Assembly: GCA_001584585.1 (NCBI GenBank)
Contig: LSYV01000051.1
Location: forward strand, 460,644 to 524,643
Direction: 5' to 3'
Length of the DNA: 64,000 nucleotides
DNA from: Gonium pectorale
Lineage: Eukaryota > Chlorophyta > Chlorophyceae > Chlamydomonadales > Volvocaceae
A model generated the notes under the pieces. That model was not told the origin of the DNA. It saw nothing but the letters and a program-made list of their open reading frames with translations, and ran no database searches. This document shows positions 1-11,600 of the stretch, one piece after another (the stretch's first letter is position 1; each line of letters begins with the position of its first letter). A program made the translations under genes and the position numbers.

Positions 1-1114
1 GCGGCGGGCGCGGCGGAGACGTAGACGGCGGCAGCGTCGGCTTGCAGGGGGACTGCGCCGGCGGTCGGCAGGCGCGGTCGTTGCCCGGGGGTGGTGGAGA
101 CTTCTTCCTGATCCCTGCGGCCGTCACAGTTGGCGGCGGCGGCGAGGGCGGCGGCGACAGCCTGAAATTCACGCCCTTGACGCCCATGCTGCGGCGGGAG
201 AAGTGCAGGGCCTCATCGCGGACCGACTTTGCTCTCTTGGAGCTGTCCGTCAGGTCGCTGCCACTGCCACTGCTGCCGAAGTCCCATACTGATTCGGCAG
301 AGTCTTCACGGTACAGCAGGGACTCGGCCCCCGTCCCGCTGCCAGCGCCGAGCACCTGCTGAGAGAGCCCCCGGAGCGCCTGCCATTCCTCCTCATTGGA
401 CGCGACCCTGGCTGCCCAGTCGGGACCCAGTGCTGCTGCACGCTCCGGTAGCGGAAGCTCTTCCGCGTCCTGGCCCCGCGCCAGGGCCTCGAGGTGCTCC
501 TTCCACAGCTGCGCCTGCCTGGTGGCCAAAGCGGCATCCAAGTCTACGTTGGCCTCATCGGAGAGCAGCGCGTCCAGATTGACGTCACTGCCGCGGCTGT
601 CGACATCGGCGTCACTGCTGGCGGCAGCCCTGTTAGCGGCATCGGCCGCATCCGCCTGTCGGCGCTTCTTTTCCCGCTCGTCCTTGTCGAGGGCGCTAAG
701 TGAGCGCCAGACCTGGCCGGGGTATTCGGGGTACGCGACATCATCGACAGCGGCCCCTGACGACACGCCCTCCCGTTGGACATGCAGCTCCCGCAGCTGT
801 CGCAACAAGAGGGCCGCTGCCTCGCCATGCTTGCGCTGGGGTTCGTCGACGCCTTCCAGCGCAAGTGCGGACTCCGCGACTCCGAGGAGCCACCGGACGC
901 TTTCAGGGCTGTGGGCCAAGCCCGCCAGAGCACGCAGCTCCTGCTGTTCCTGCGCCTGGATCCCGTCATCCTGAGGCTCAAGATGTGCTATTGATTTAAT
1001 GCGGTCCAGGAGAGAGGCCCGTGCTTGATGTGCAGCCGCAAGACACAGCAGCGAGATGCCGAGGGCCGCAACCATCGGCCTGTGAACATGTACTCGCCCC
1101 ATCAGTTGTAGCAT
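1..1114 (-). CDS. Secretory-pathway hypothetical protein, 5' part (3' end outside window)
   Basis: One frame is open on the minus strand from an ATG at 1114 to the left edge, with an in-frame TAG upstream near 1150. Other in-frame ATGs lie at 1102 and 1075. The N-terminus reads MLQLMGRVHVHRPM and is followed by a hydrophobic stretch, VAALGISLLCLAAAHQARA, which is a good signal peptide or signal anchor. Next comes an acidic, Gln/Leu-rich helical region (for example QEQQELRALAGLAHSPESV), then a charged KDEREKKRRQ patch, a region containing QLWKEHLEALARGQ, a Ser/Gly-rich part, and a Pro-rich tail that is still open at base 1. I do not recognise the family. The reading frame, signal peptide and amino-acid composition are what support coding. 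Introns inside the span cannot be excluded. An ER, secreted or membrane location is inferred from the N-terminus only. Confidence 0.5.
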   Translation of the reverse strand, partial: MLQLMGRVHVHRPMVAALGISLLCLAAAHQARASLLDRIKSIAHLEPQDDGIQAQEQQELRALAGLAHSPESVRWLLGVAESALALEGVDEPQRKHGEAAALLLRQLRELHVQREGVSSGAAVDDVAYPEYPGQVWRSLSALDKDEREKKRRQADAADAANRAAASSDADVDSRGSDVNLDALLSDEANVDLDAALATRQAQLWKEHLEALARGQDAEELPLPERAAALGPDWAARVASNEEEWQALRGLSQQVLGAGSGTGAESLLYREDSAESVWDFGSSGSGSDLTDSSKRAKSVRDEALHFSRRSMGVKGVNFRLSPPPSPPPPTVTAAGIRKKSPPPPGNDRACRPPAQSPCKPTLPPSTSPPRPP

Positions 1115-2114
1115 TTGCTCGGCGCTTGGGCCACGCCCGCTGCCAGCCTATGGGCAAAGGGTGGGCGAGAGGGGACGAATGTCTTGCTGTAGCAGGCCGA
1201 GTAAAGAGGCCACCATGATGGGGCCTTTCCAAAATCTTCCGTGACTGAAGCTTCATTGAAATATTCACAAGCTTACGGTATCGCTGGACGTCGCCCGTCA
1301 GCGCATTCCCCTCCTCGACTTGCCCCGTGCCCAGGGTTGTCAGCAGCTGGCAAAATAATTTCAATCTCAGAGGCGCTGTGCACTGTAGGTGCTGCAGTAA
1401 GAAAACAATGTACAGTGTCGCAGCTGTCAGTTGGCGGCAGCTCGGGGAAAAATCGAGTCAGGATTTGCAGGCAGACAATGTGACCAGCGACATCAAGAGA
1501 CTGACTGAAGGGGGCCTTGACTGTAGCATGTACGTGATTAAGTTGCAAATCCACGAATCATAGCGCAACCAGCTCCCAGAGCCCTGTTCAATACTGAACT
1601 CCTCTCATATAAGCATACAATGTCCTTCTGATTCCAGCTCCTCCCTATCATCGGGTCGGCATCATGTTGTCATGCGTGTTGGACAGGATGAAATCCACCT
1701 TTGACTGTAGAGACTACCTCCGCTGCTAAGCGGTTTGCACTTATCTGGCTGGCACTGTGACGGCTGCAAGGGTGCCGCGTGTGCCTGACGTTGTGGCGGT
1801 TGTGGTGTCGGGGCCTGCATGACGGAGACGCTGCTATGGAGTCCAGTGACCAATCCGGAAATTAATCGCCCGCCCGGCACTTCCCACAGTACCAGCTCCC
1901 ATACTCCGCTTCCCCTGCTCCGCACTCCGAGCCTCATACACCGCAATCCGCACACTCCGAATCCCGCAGAGTCGGACTTCAAGCAACAGCTCGCAGCACT
2001 CAAGCGGCACGCTAAGGTGATGGTGGTGGTGCTTTACTAGCGCTACACGATTTAACGATGCGTGGCGGCTCTTGCTGTCACTGTCGTGTGAACGTATAAG
2101 CAAAACCCGCCCAC
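1115..2114. other. Region between gene 1 and the lipase-like gene; no confident exon
   Basis: This kilobase holds the 5' upstream region of the first gene and whatever follows the last lipase-like exon, which ends at 2115. I looked for a continuation of the lipase-like gene, especially a GxSxG nucleophile motif, and found none. Only short frames without domain character are present. Confidence 0.4.
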
Positions 2115-5100
2115 CTGCTGGTCGGCAGCCAGGCGCGCTGACTCGGCCCACAGTGGCTTGTGGAGCAGGTTCACGTCAGCCAAGTTGTCCTGAAATTTCT
2201 TCGTGCCCATGAGCACGACATAGGCGGCTGTTGGCGATGAAGCGATGATGTACTGGTGCCGGATATTTCCGAACCCTCCCCATAATGACGTACGCTTCCG
2301 CGGTTCGTGAAAGCTGCAAAAGCTGCAAGGTGTCCATCCCTATGGCTTCCATGGTTGGGACCTACCAGCCCCGAGCAGCCGTCGCACGCGCCACCCTTCC
2401 CGCCCTCACCGGCGCCGCCCCGTCCAGGGGGCTGACACGAGGCCTCAAATCGTAGAATCGAGGAGTGGGTAGCGTGTAACAAATCGAACGGCACAGCGAA
2501 ATCCCGCTTTCTGTTTCGCGAAATCCCCCGTTTCTGTTTTGACCCGAACCGCCCCGTCGCACGCGCTTCCCTCTGTGGATAACTTGCGCAAGGTTATGAG
2601 CTTCGAGTCAAGTCGTATGTACAGCAGGTGTTAGTCTATTTCATTGTCAACACGAGGCAGATTGTCTACCTGCTAGATGGGCCATGTGCATTGGGTACGT
2701 TCGGATTCGAGGAGCCACACGCGCAGGGGGCTACAGCGCCCATCCTCAAGGGCCCAAGATCGGGTGGTCAATATTGAAAGCATTGAGTTCTGGGCACCAT
2801 CACGGAGATATACTGTTTGCAAAGTGACGTGCCAATTGGGTTGGTGCGTGGTTGCGGAACATGCTCTGATCCTAGGTCCTGGTTAGACCGCCAACAGTTT
2901 TGAGCATACCGTTACGCAAACATAACATACAGAAGTTCTCATCGACCTTCAGCACAGCAGCGGCCGAGCCATGCGCATACTTTGCTCAACAGTACCAAAC
3001 ATCTACAAAGTCGGCACGGTCAAAAAGCTGGCCGCATGTGCTGGATAGCCGGATAGACCCGCATTCCAAGACACGCATGGCAACTGTGTCCAAATGCAGA
3101 ACTCCACATCATAAGCGAGGCTGCTCCCAAGGCTGCACCCGTCCAAGGGAAGCATTGCATGGCGTCCATCCAGCGCTCTTCATGCTGGCAAACCTACACG
3201 TTCAGCCCATCACACATACGCAGGCAATGCCATTGCGCAACTTCCGCAATGACTAAGTGGATCAATTACAACAAGACGAGCCTTTAATGTGACAAAACAA
3301 TTATCTGCAGTAGATTAGGGGAGGCTCTGAACTGCACACATGTCGTGCATTTTGTCCGTATTATACATGAGCAGCAAAATGTCGGCTCGTCAACAAAACC
3401 TCTCCTGGAAACCCATTCTCGTACACGTACAATCAGTGACAATGCGTTTAACCAACGCAAGAGCCCTACGGCCAAAACTGATGGCCAAAGTAGCATTTTC
3501 TGTGCCACCTCACCTACAACTTACCCCGCACATGGTTATCCGCTGGAAAGCTCAGTACCGCATAAGTGTGTTAACATCGGTAGAAACAGGCCAGATCCCT
3601 GGTATAACTTACTACACCAGACAGTCCTGACCCGACTGCGCTCCATACTCGGTGCATAACTTTGCCACCAGATCACCCAGTGAAATGCCACAACCCAAGC
3701 CGACACCATTCGCCCGCCCACCCAATGCCTACGTACTACAGGAATGTGGGCCCCGCGGCTGTGGCCAAAGAGCGCTTAGGGGGCACCGTTGCCACCAGCC
3801 GCAAAGCACTACATGCTAGAGAAGGATCCGCATCGAAATGCGAGACACGGCCCACAGCGCGGTGATCAGCGCCCTGCAAGGAACAGAGCGGAATCCCCTT
3901 CATTAAGGTTGAACACACGGTAGGGCAGTAAGAGCCGCCACACTTCTCACGACTGTTGCAAAGAAGTGCCGCGAAAGACAAGGCCACAGTTTGCAAACCG
4001 CTGTTGCTAAGCCGGAAAAAAGGTCCAGCAAGTTAAGCATTGCAGCAATTGACTTACCGCATGAGCCACGGGTTCTGGTACATCTGCATGTTGGGGAGCA
4101 AACATCCGCGGCATCGGGCATGGGTTCGTCACACTAAATTGGAACGCGTTGTATGTCGCACACATTGAGCAGAGCACGGTTACATTGCAAAAGCGCGAGA
4201 TCAAGCATATGAGGCTATGCCCGAAACCTTCACCAACTGCCTATGCCCCATACCTGCAAGGCGCTGTAAGAAATTGCTCCCCATCGGTAAACTCGTCGCC
4301 CCCATGCGCATGCGTGCTGGAAGCGGCTCCGCTTGAGGCTCTGCGGCACCGAGGGCAGACAGACAGACGAGGAACGCGATGAAACCAAGCAGGTAACACT
4401 TAGTAATTCTTCATGCATTCATGCTCAGCCAACAGAAATCCCCGCCGTCTGGCCTCCGTAAAAGTGCGCTGAAGTACTTTCGAGGATGCGTCCCGAGTTG
4501 AAGCCGAAGCAGTGCCTTGCTCAGCCCGAACACGGCCTAGATCGTTCACGCAGCGTCAGCGTACTGAATGATAAATGCCGGGGAGGGGCTCCCGCCCCCG
4601 CGCGAGCCCCTCCGATGAGCAGCGGGGATGGAGCGGGGACGTGGGACCCAAGCTGGGACCCCTGACGAATCACGCGCAACTGGGCAGCATGAGGTCGCTT
4701 GCTGCGGCCTCACCCGGAGCGCATCCACGAGTGCCGCCTGCAGCTGCTTGGGGCTCAGCGACTGAGCCTCCGGCAGGTCGATGATGCAGGCCGCGATGTA
4801 GTAGGCCATAGAAGCCACGGCGTCTTTCTTGTCGACGGTCACCCAGCCCTCCTCCCCTTGTCCCCCCTCGCCCGCCTCCTCGCTGCTCGCCTCATTTGCG
4901 TCTGTAACCGCAGACGCCGACGCCTGCCCGGTGTTTGCTGCCCCCTGCCAACGCGGGGCGCGAGTCAGCGGGCGAACTAGGGCTTGGATGCCATGAGGGG
5001 TCCCTTGAGAGGCTAGAACGCAGGGGTCGATCCTACCAGATGTGTCCTTCGCCGCAGAGAGCTCTGCGAGCCCAGCCCCTTGGTCCACCGTGCGAGCAAG

Positions 5101-5317
5101 CCTTCCTTGCCTCCGGGCTTCTCCAGCGCGGCCACGAAGGCCGGGTCTGCTACAAATTGTTCCAGCTCATTATAAACCTGTAGCGAATGACAAGCGAGGG
5201 GTGCAAAACAGGATAACATCATAACACTCGCCAAAAAGGTCCGTCCGAGGCCGATGTTCACACCTCTTCTTCTAGCTCTGTATACAGCTCGTTTGCGACT
5301 TGGGCGCCAGCCTCCAT
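2115..5317 (-). pseudogene. Class-3-lipase-like gene, fragmentary; possibly broken or incompletely resolved
   Basis: Exons readable from the 5' end are 5264-5317 (starts MEAGAQVANELYTELEEE), 5037-5177 (VYNELEQFVADPAFVAALEK onward) and 4714-4944 (acidic linker, then GWVTVDKKDAVASMAYYI and LPEAQSLSPKQLQAALVDAL). The first two introns have GT-AG ends and phase 0. A weaker exon may lie at 4058-4083 (MYQNPWLM). A good exon at 2115-2227 encodes AYVVLMGTKKFQDNLADVN followed by LLHKPLW. This resembles the segment before the nucleophile in plant and algal class-3 lipases; that match is from memory. The 1.8 kb between 2228 and 4057 yields no convincing exon, and no GxSxG serine motif appears before gene 1. 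The gene is therefore either degenerate or carries exons I cannot see. The pseudogene label is tentative; an intact, diverged gene is the main alternative. Confidence 0.35.
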
Positions 5318-5648
5318 GCAAATCCTGTCCGTGCTTTCAGTCGAGCTACACAGGGAAGTTGGGAATGACGCTATGAAAACATGTAGTGGCGTAAAATATT
5401 CGCATGCATGCCTAGGGAAGTGCCGCTGTCCGTTTTGGTTCTATTTTTCCGCTCGTCCAAGCGTACGGACATGGTGCCTCCCCTGCTTTGGGCGCTACCT
5501 TGGCTTGCCTGCCATATAATAATGTTTAACAAATCGTGACATGTTTTCAGAGCTCGCCTGACCTGCAGAGCATTTTGGCGGGTCTGGCGCAACTGTAGCT
5601 TGCAAGCGAGTATGTGCTAACGACGACGGTGAACTGCGGGAAAGCACC
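5318..5648. promoter_or_regulatory. Divergent intergenic region, lipase-like gene / SCC2
   Basis: These 331 bp separate two head-to-head start codons: ATG at 5317 on the minus strand and ATG at 5649 on the plus strand. They must hold both 5' UTRs and both promoters. The stretch is less GC-rich than the coding flanks. No core element could be assigned. Confidence 0.45.
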
Positions 5649-8600
5649 ATGTCAGGTCCAAGGTTTAAAATCGACCTGGTGACCTATGACGACCCGGCCG
5701 CGCTGCTTCCGCTGCCGGTCGCGCCGGAGCCGTCACGCGCGGCGCTGCTGCAGCATGGGAGCGCTGCGCTGGATGCAAGCATGGCGCACAATGCTCAGCT
5801 CCTGGAGCAGCTGAACGCCGTCCTAATCGGTACCGACATCGGCTATGTGTGAGTACCGTAGTGGGGTGGGACCGGCCGGCCCGCCTACAGGACGTAAATC
5901 TTATACCATCCCGGGCGGCTTGCCGTTGCCTCCCAGGCACCCGATTAGCGCGGACGACGTGGCGACGACGCTGAATCCCTCCAGCGTCCTGGCGCAGCGC
6001 CTGGTGGCCTACAACCCGGCCCTTTTCCAGTACGGCATGCTGGGTGAGCCACGCCGGTTTTGCAACGGCAGGCGTCCTCGTGCTCGCCATCCCATGTGGG
6101 TCGGTTGATAATGAGTGCTTCCGTCTGCAGACGTGGAAACGGCGGCCGACACGCCTGTGCGAGCTGGTGCGGCCGTCGCGGCCCACAACAGCCAGCCGGA
6201 GCCTAAGACCAACCCGTCTACCCGCAAGCACCGAAACTCGGAGCCGGTGAGTACCTAATGCGTATGCTGGGTTTGTCGAGCATTAGGAGCATTAGCTCCG
6301 GCCCACGTATCAAAAGTTGCTGCATCGGATCCCGGCCGTTGGCTTCAGGCTCCCGTGGCGACGGAGCGCAAGCGTGCCCGCCGGGGCCACAAGCAGGACC
6401 TGTACGTTCTGAGCAGCGACGAGGTCCAAGCTGCTGCAGGTGCGCTGTGGGCGGGGCCGTTGGCGGTAGTTGCCGCAAACCCACAGGCAGAGCTCGGGAT
6501 GGGCAAGCAGTCGCTGATCCGCGGCAGCTCCTGGACGTACCGGCACAAGGCAGCAGGTCAATTTGACGGTGACGGCTGCCGAACGCAGGCTGGCTGCGCA
6601 GTGGTGATGTCCCTGCACAGCCCTAGTCCACAGGGCGACGGTCCAGGGCTCGACTGCTTTGGGCCCAGGAGACCCCGTTTCTGGATGCGGCTGTCCCGCC
6701 CCTGCAGGCAAGTTGTCTGCGTACCTGGCATCGACGCTGGCCTCGGCTGCCGACGGCGCTGGCGCCCAGAGCGACGTCGAGGACGACAGCGCCGACGATG
6801 AGGAGCACGAGGAGCAGCCTGCTGCGGCCGCAGCCGGGAAGCAGCGGGGTGGCGCACAGCGGCGGCCGCGGTACCGGTTCCGCCTGGAGGGCTTGCGAGG
6901 GCTGCACCAGGAGCTGTTGACGGCGCAGGCGCAGGGCTACCTGCGGCTGGTGCCCATCGAGCAGCTTGCTACCCTCCTGGCGGCCCTGGACGATGTGGCG
7001 GGGACTGGGCGCAATCGCTTGCTAGCGGAGGACGCCGATGTGAGTGGGCGCTGCGAATGCGATATGGATCGCAGGTGGTCGCATGACGATGGGATGTGCC
7101 AAGTTGCCGTGTCCGCGCCCCAACACCTGTACCTTGTGCCCTGCGCCGCAGCCAAGGTTACGCCCCGTAAGCCACTTGCGCCCCATGGGCGCTGAGCTAC
7201 TACTTGGCTCCTATCCCACCATGGCTCTCGCCACGCTGCATTAATATGACAGGTCAAGTCGCCGCGGGTGACGCGCGTGTCGACGGCGCTGGAGGCGGTG
7301 CTGTGCGAGCTGGTGGTGCTGACAACGCCACGGCTGCCGCCCACGCTGTACCTGGAGGAGCAGCTGGGCCGCATCGTGGAGCTCGCAAAGTACCATCTGC
7401 AGTACAACGTGCTGGCGCTGCACGAAACCCGCTTCAAGCGCATCTACCGGCCTGGGACTGCGGACGAAGGTGAGAGAGGCTGCGTGAGGGGCTGGCAGCC
7501 GGCCCGTCATAGCGAGTGTTTGCATCACAGCGGCTTGCCTCGCCACATGTCGTATTTCGGTTGGGAGCTCAGTACCCAAATGGTATTGGTAGAGTAAGAG
7601 CGCAGTTGCGGGCCTGGCGTGCTCATGGGCAACCCCTGCGGCAAGGCATGCACCGCGCATTGGCGGATCACGGGTGCGCCATGGCTGAACTTTCACACTT
7701 TGCGTCCCCTTCGCACGATTTCAGTCCGTTTCCTCCTTGCGCTGCTGCTACCCTGCCGACCCTCAGACATGGACGGATCGGGGAAGGGATCCAAAGCGCG
7801 CGGGAGACCCCGGGCCGGCGCAGGCCCACAGTAAGTGAGGTCTGCGGGGCTGTTTCCTGCGGTTCCTGCCTTCGCAGCGAAGTCTGGCCACTCCTCGTTC
7901 ACCGTCTGACAACCGCTTGCTCACGGGGCCGCACGCGCAGCGCTAGTATACCTTCTCGGGCACCTTGCTTATGCTATCGCGCGCTGTTGATACCTACCTC
8001 CGCACCGTGCTCGGCGTCCCCAGCGTTCCTCGATGGTGCCCCCACCTGGCGGGCCAACTGGAGCAGGCACTGTCGCTGCTGGCGGAGGTGGCCAGCGGCG
8101 TGCGCCTGGCGGCAGAGGGGCTCATCCCGCTGGTGCGCATGTCGCAGCAGGCGCTGACGGTGGACTCGCTGCAGACGCTGCATTGCCGGGCACTTGGTGA
8201 GCGCTGCGCAGACCATGATCGACACAGCTGAATTGAAGTGCACGAACGCCCTGCTGGCAAGGCTGCGCCGGAGCTTGTCTTTGCGGGCCGTTGCCCGATC
8301 GTCGCCCGCATCAAAGTTGCCGCGAATGTGCCGGAAAAATGCATGCGACTAGGACATAGAATAGATGCCAACTTGCAATGGCCATGTTGCATGTAGGCCT
8401 CACCGCCCCCACGTGCTTCCCACAAAACGGCTCCCATACTGCCTTGCCGCCTTGTGCCTGCAGGTCTAGCCGTTGCACTGTTGCATGTAGGCCTCACCGC
8501 GCTCACTCGCCAACTTGCAGTGGCCATGTTGCATGGAGGTCTCACCGCGCCAACGTGCTTCCGCAAAACGGCTCCCATGCTGTCTTGCCGACTTGTGCCT

Positions 8601-11600
8601 GCAGGTCTAGCCGTTGCCATGTTCAAGGCCTACCCGCAGCAGCGCAACACAGTCATCGACGAGTTCGTGCAGAGCGTGCTGTCGCACCTGTTCGCGGGCA
8701 AGAATGTCGCCCGGCACTACCCGCTGCGGGTACGTGGGCCACTCGCGCATGCTGATGTTACTTAGTCCCCTGCAAGCTCCCCCGTGGGATCCGCATGCTA
8801 AACTGAGCACTGGTCCCTGCTAAACGCATAATGCAAACGCTGCCCACTGTGCCGTCCTGTCTCTGCAGTCCACGGACCCTCCAACGCGCATCCAGATGTC
8901 CACAGCGCTCATCATGCAGCTGGTGCAGGCGGCCGCCGAGCTCCCGTCGGTAGACACGAGCATGGAGGAGCTGCAAACGGCCATCAACCTGCCCTCGGGC
9001 TGGTCCGACTACTTCTGGGCTGAGGTCTTCAAGAAGTAAGAGGTTGGCCCAAATGACACGGCATGTGTGCACGATCATCACACGCCGAACCCCCCCTTCT
9101 GGCGTTATATGGTCTGCAAAGAAACGAGCATTGACGCCGTTGAGACACTGTTCACGCTGGCCGCTCTGCGGCCGGTTCAGGCTGGCTCGGGCTGCGCTCA
9201 GGGCACCGTGCGTGCCCTACAGTTCCGCCGCATCACGCGCTTATATGGTCTCTCCGCATCATGCAGGCTGCCGTCTGCGCGCGGCGCGAAGGCTGAGCCA
9301 GGCAGCCTCAAGTTGTGGGTGGAGGCGCTCGTGACCGACCTGCTGGCTGCGCTGCCGCTGCCCGAGTGGCCGGCGGCGGCGGTGCTGCTGCGCCGGTTGA
9401 TCATGGCGGTCAACGGCGAGCACGGCATGAAGAGCCCCGACTCGGGCGTCAAGCTGGTGTGCGTGGACCTGCTGGGGCTGGTCAGCCGCAAGCTGTGCGT
9501 CATGGCGCAGGAGGTGGACGCGCCGGAGGCAGTGCGCGCCGTCAATAGCCTGCTGGAGGCTGCCGCGGGTGCGTAATACGGTAGCCCAGGGTGCGGGTGT
9601 GCGGGGCTTGTCGCAGACATGTGCGGTCCGTTTGGCATGGCGGGGCCACGTGGGGGCAGGCAGGCAGGCAGGGCAACATGCATGCTCCGGACACTGGAAC
9701 ACTGGAACTAGCGACGCACAATAGCAGCGCCAACACGTGCCCGCGGCTCTGCGTCTTCATTTTCTTCCGGGCGCAGTTTCCGCCGGCAAGGACGCTGCCT
9801 CCGTCGCTGACGACAAGGCCGAGGTGGTGCAGCAGCTCCTGTTGGAGCACCTCGCCGCCAGCGAGCTGTGCGGCGCCAGTGGCCCGGATGGCGATCTCGG
9901 GCCCTCACCGGCGGCGGCTGGCGGCCACGTGGCGGCCACCAGCCTGACGGTCACTGCGCGGCAGCTGGTTGCGTGCAACATGCTGTCCGCGCGGGTGAAG
10001 GCTCTCAAGCAGGAGCAGGGGTTGAAGGCCGATGAGAGTCTGGACGAGCAGCAGCTTAATGAGTTGGCGGTGCACTACCGTCAGATCCACGAGCGCCAGC
10101 GCTCCTGCCTGGGGACGTCGACGTCAGGTGAGGCGCGGGCTGCGCACGGGGGCGGCAGGGGTTGGGGACTGTTGCGCGGGCCACAGCGTGGGCCGCGCAA
10201 CAGTCTTCTTGGTGCGGCTGCATGCACGTTTGCGGGGCGACTGTGAGCTCGTGCTTCTTGCGCCTCCCTGAACCCATATGGAAGGCGCACGGATGCGCCG
10301 GGGAAAGCCGCATTGCGCGTAGACCTTATGCTTCGCGCCGTCTTGCCCAGGGTGTGAGCGGTACGCGGCATCTGGGACGCACCCTTAAGGACAGGGCCCC
10401 GCCGTGCCCGCGACCAACGTGCCAACAGGTCTCCCCGAGGCGTCGCGTGAGGCGGCCGTGGCGCTCTGCCGCTGGCTGATCATGGACTCGGTGCTGGGCC
10501 GCAGCCGCTCCACGCTGCTCCGCTGGCTGGCGGACGCGGGAGGCGGCGGGCGGGCGCGCCAGGACGCGCACGCGGCTGCTGTGCGCGCCAAGGCCATCAA
10601 GCTGCTGGGCGCCGCCATCGAGGCGGACGTGCGGGTCCTCAGCATGACGAATGTGCAGGTGCGTGCGGGTGCGCGACCGGGTTGGGCCATACCGCTTGTG
10701 TGTGCAGAGGTCGACATCGCTGTTGGGCCGGGCCAGGTGCGCGGACCCCGACGCGGCTTGTCGACTGGTGTGTGCGTGCCCCAAGCGGAGTCGTGCCGAC
10801 GGCCTGCATTCAATGAAAGGTACGGCACTTGCGGGGGCTAAGGGGAAGGCCACTGGGGCATAAGCGATGCGTTCTATGCTCCTTAGCTTCGCCTGCCTGC
10901 GTGGTCGCGCAGGAGGGCATCAAAGGGGCACTGGCGGATGACAGCGTGCTGGTGCGCGAGGCAGCGGTGGACCTCATCGGCAAGTAAGTTTGATGTGTGA
11001 GGCCGATCTACTTCGATGGGCTTCTGGAGCAAGTGTCTGGGCCCGTGGCGCCTCTGCATATGGTCGCTACAGACGCTCAAGTCGGGGGCCTGTTTCCTGT
11101 GGCCTTTCGTCGACATCCATCTTCCCGCCGTAGCTCTATGCGAAACGCGTTTCTTGCTGCGAAACGTGTTCTCTTTCCCGCCCCCTCTCTGCAGGCACAT
11201 CAGCCGCAATGCCGAGCTGGCCGTGCAATACTACGACATCCTGGTGCGCGCCTCCAAGGACGCCGGTCTGACCGTTCGCCGGCGGGCCATCCGACTGCTG
11301 TGGGAGTGCTGCGTGCGGTGCCCGGACTTCAAGCACCGCAGCGACGCCCTCCTGCGGATTGTCAACCGCGCCACAGACACCGAGGTGTGTGGGTCCGCGG
11401 GCCTGGATGTGGTAGCGCGACGCGCTGTAACAACGTGCCGGTGCGTTCTGTGGCTTTGTGGTTTAAGGAAGCCTCCCCAATTCCCGTGCATTCAATTGCT
11501 TGATTCGGTACGGGTCTGTGCTGATTGCGTTTCAGGAAACCATGAAGTCCCTTGTAACCAAGATCTGCGCGGAGATTTGGTTCCTCCCCAATATTGAGCT

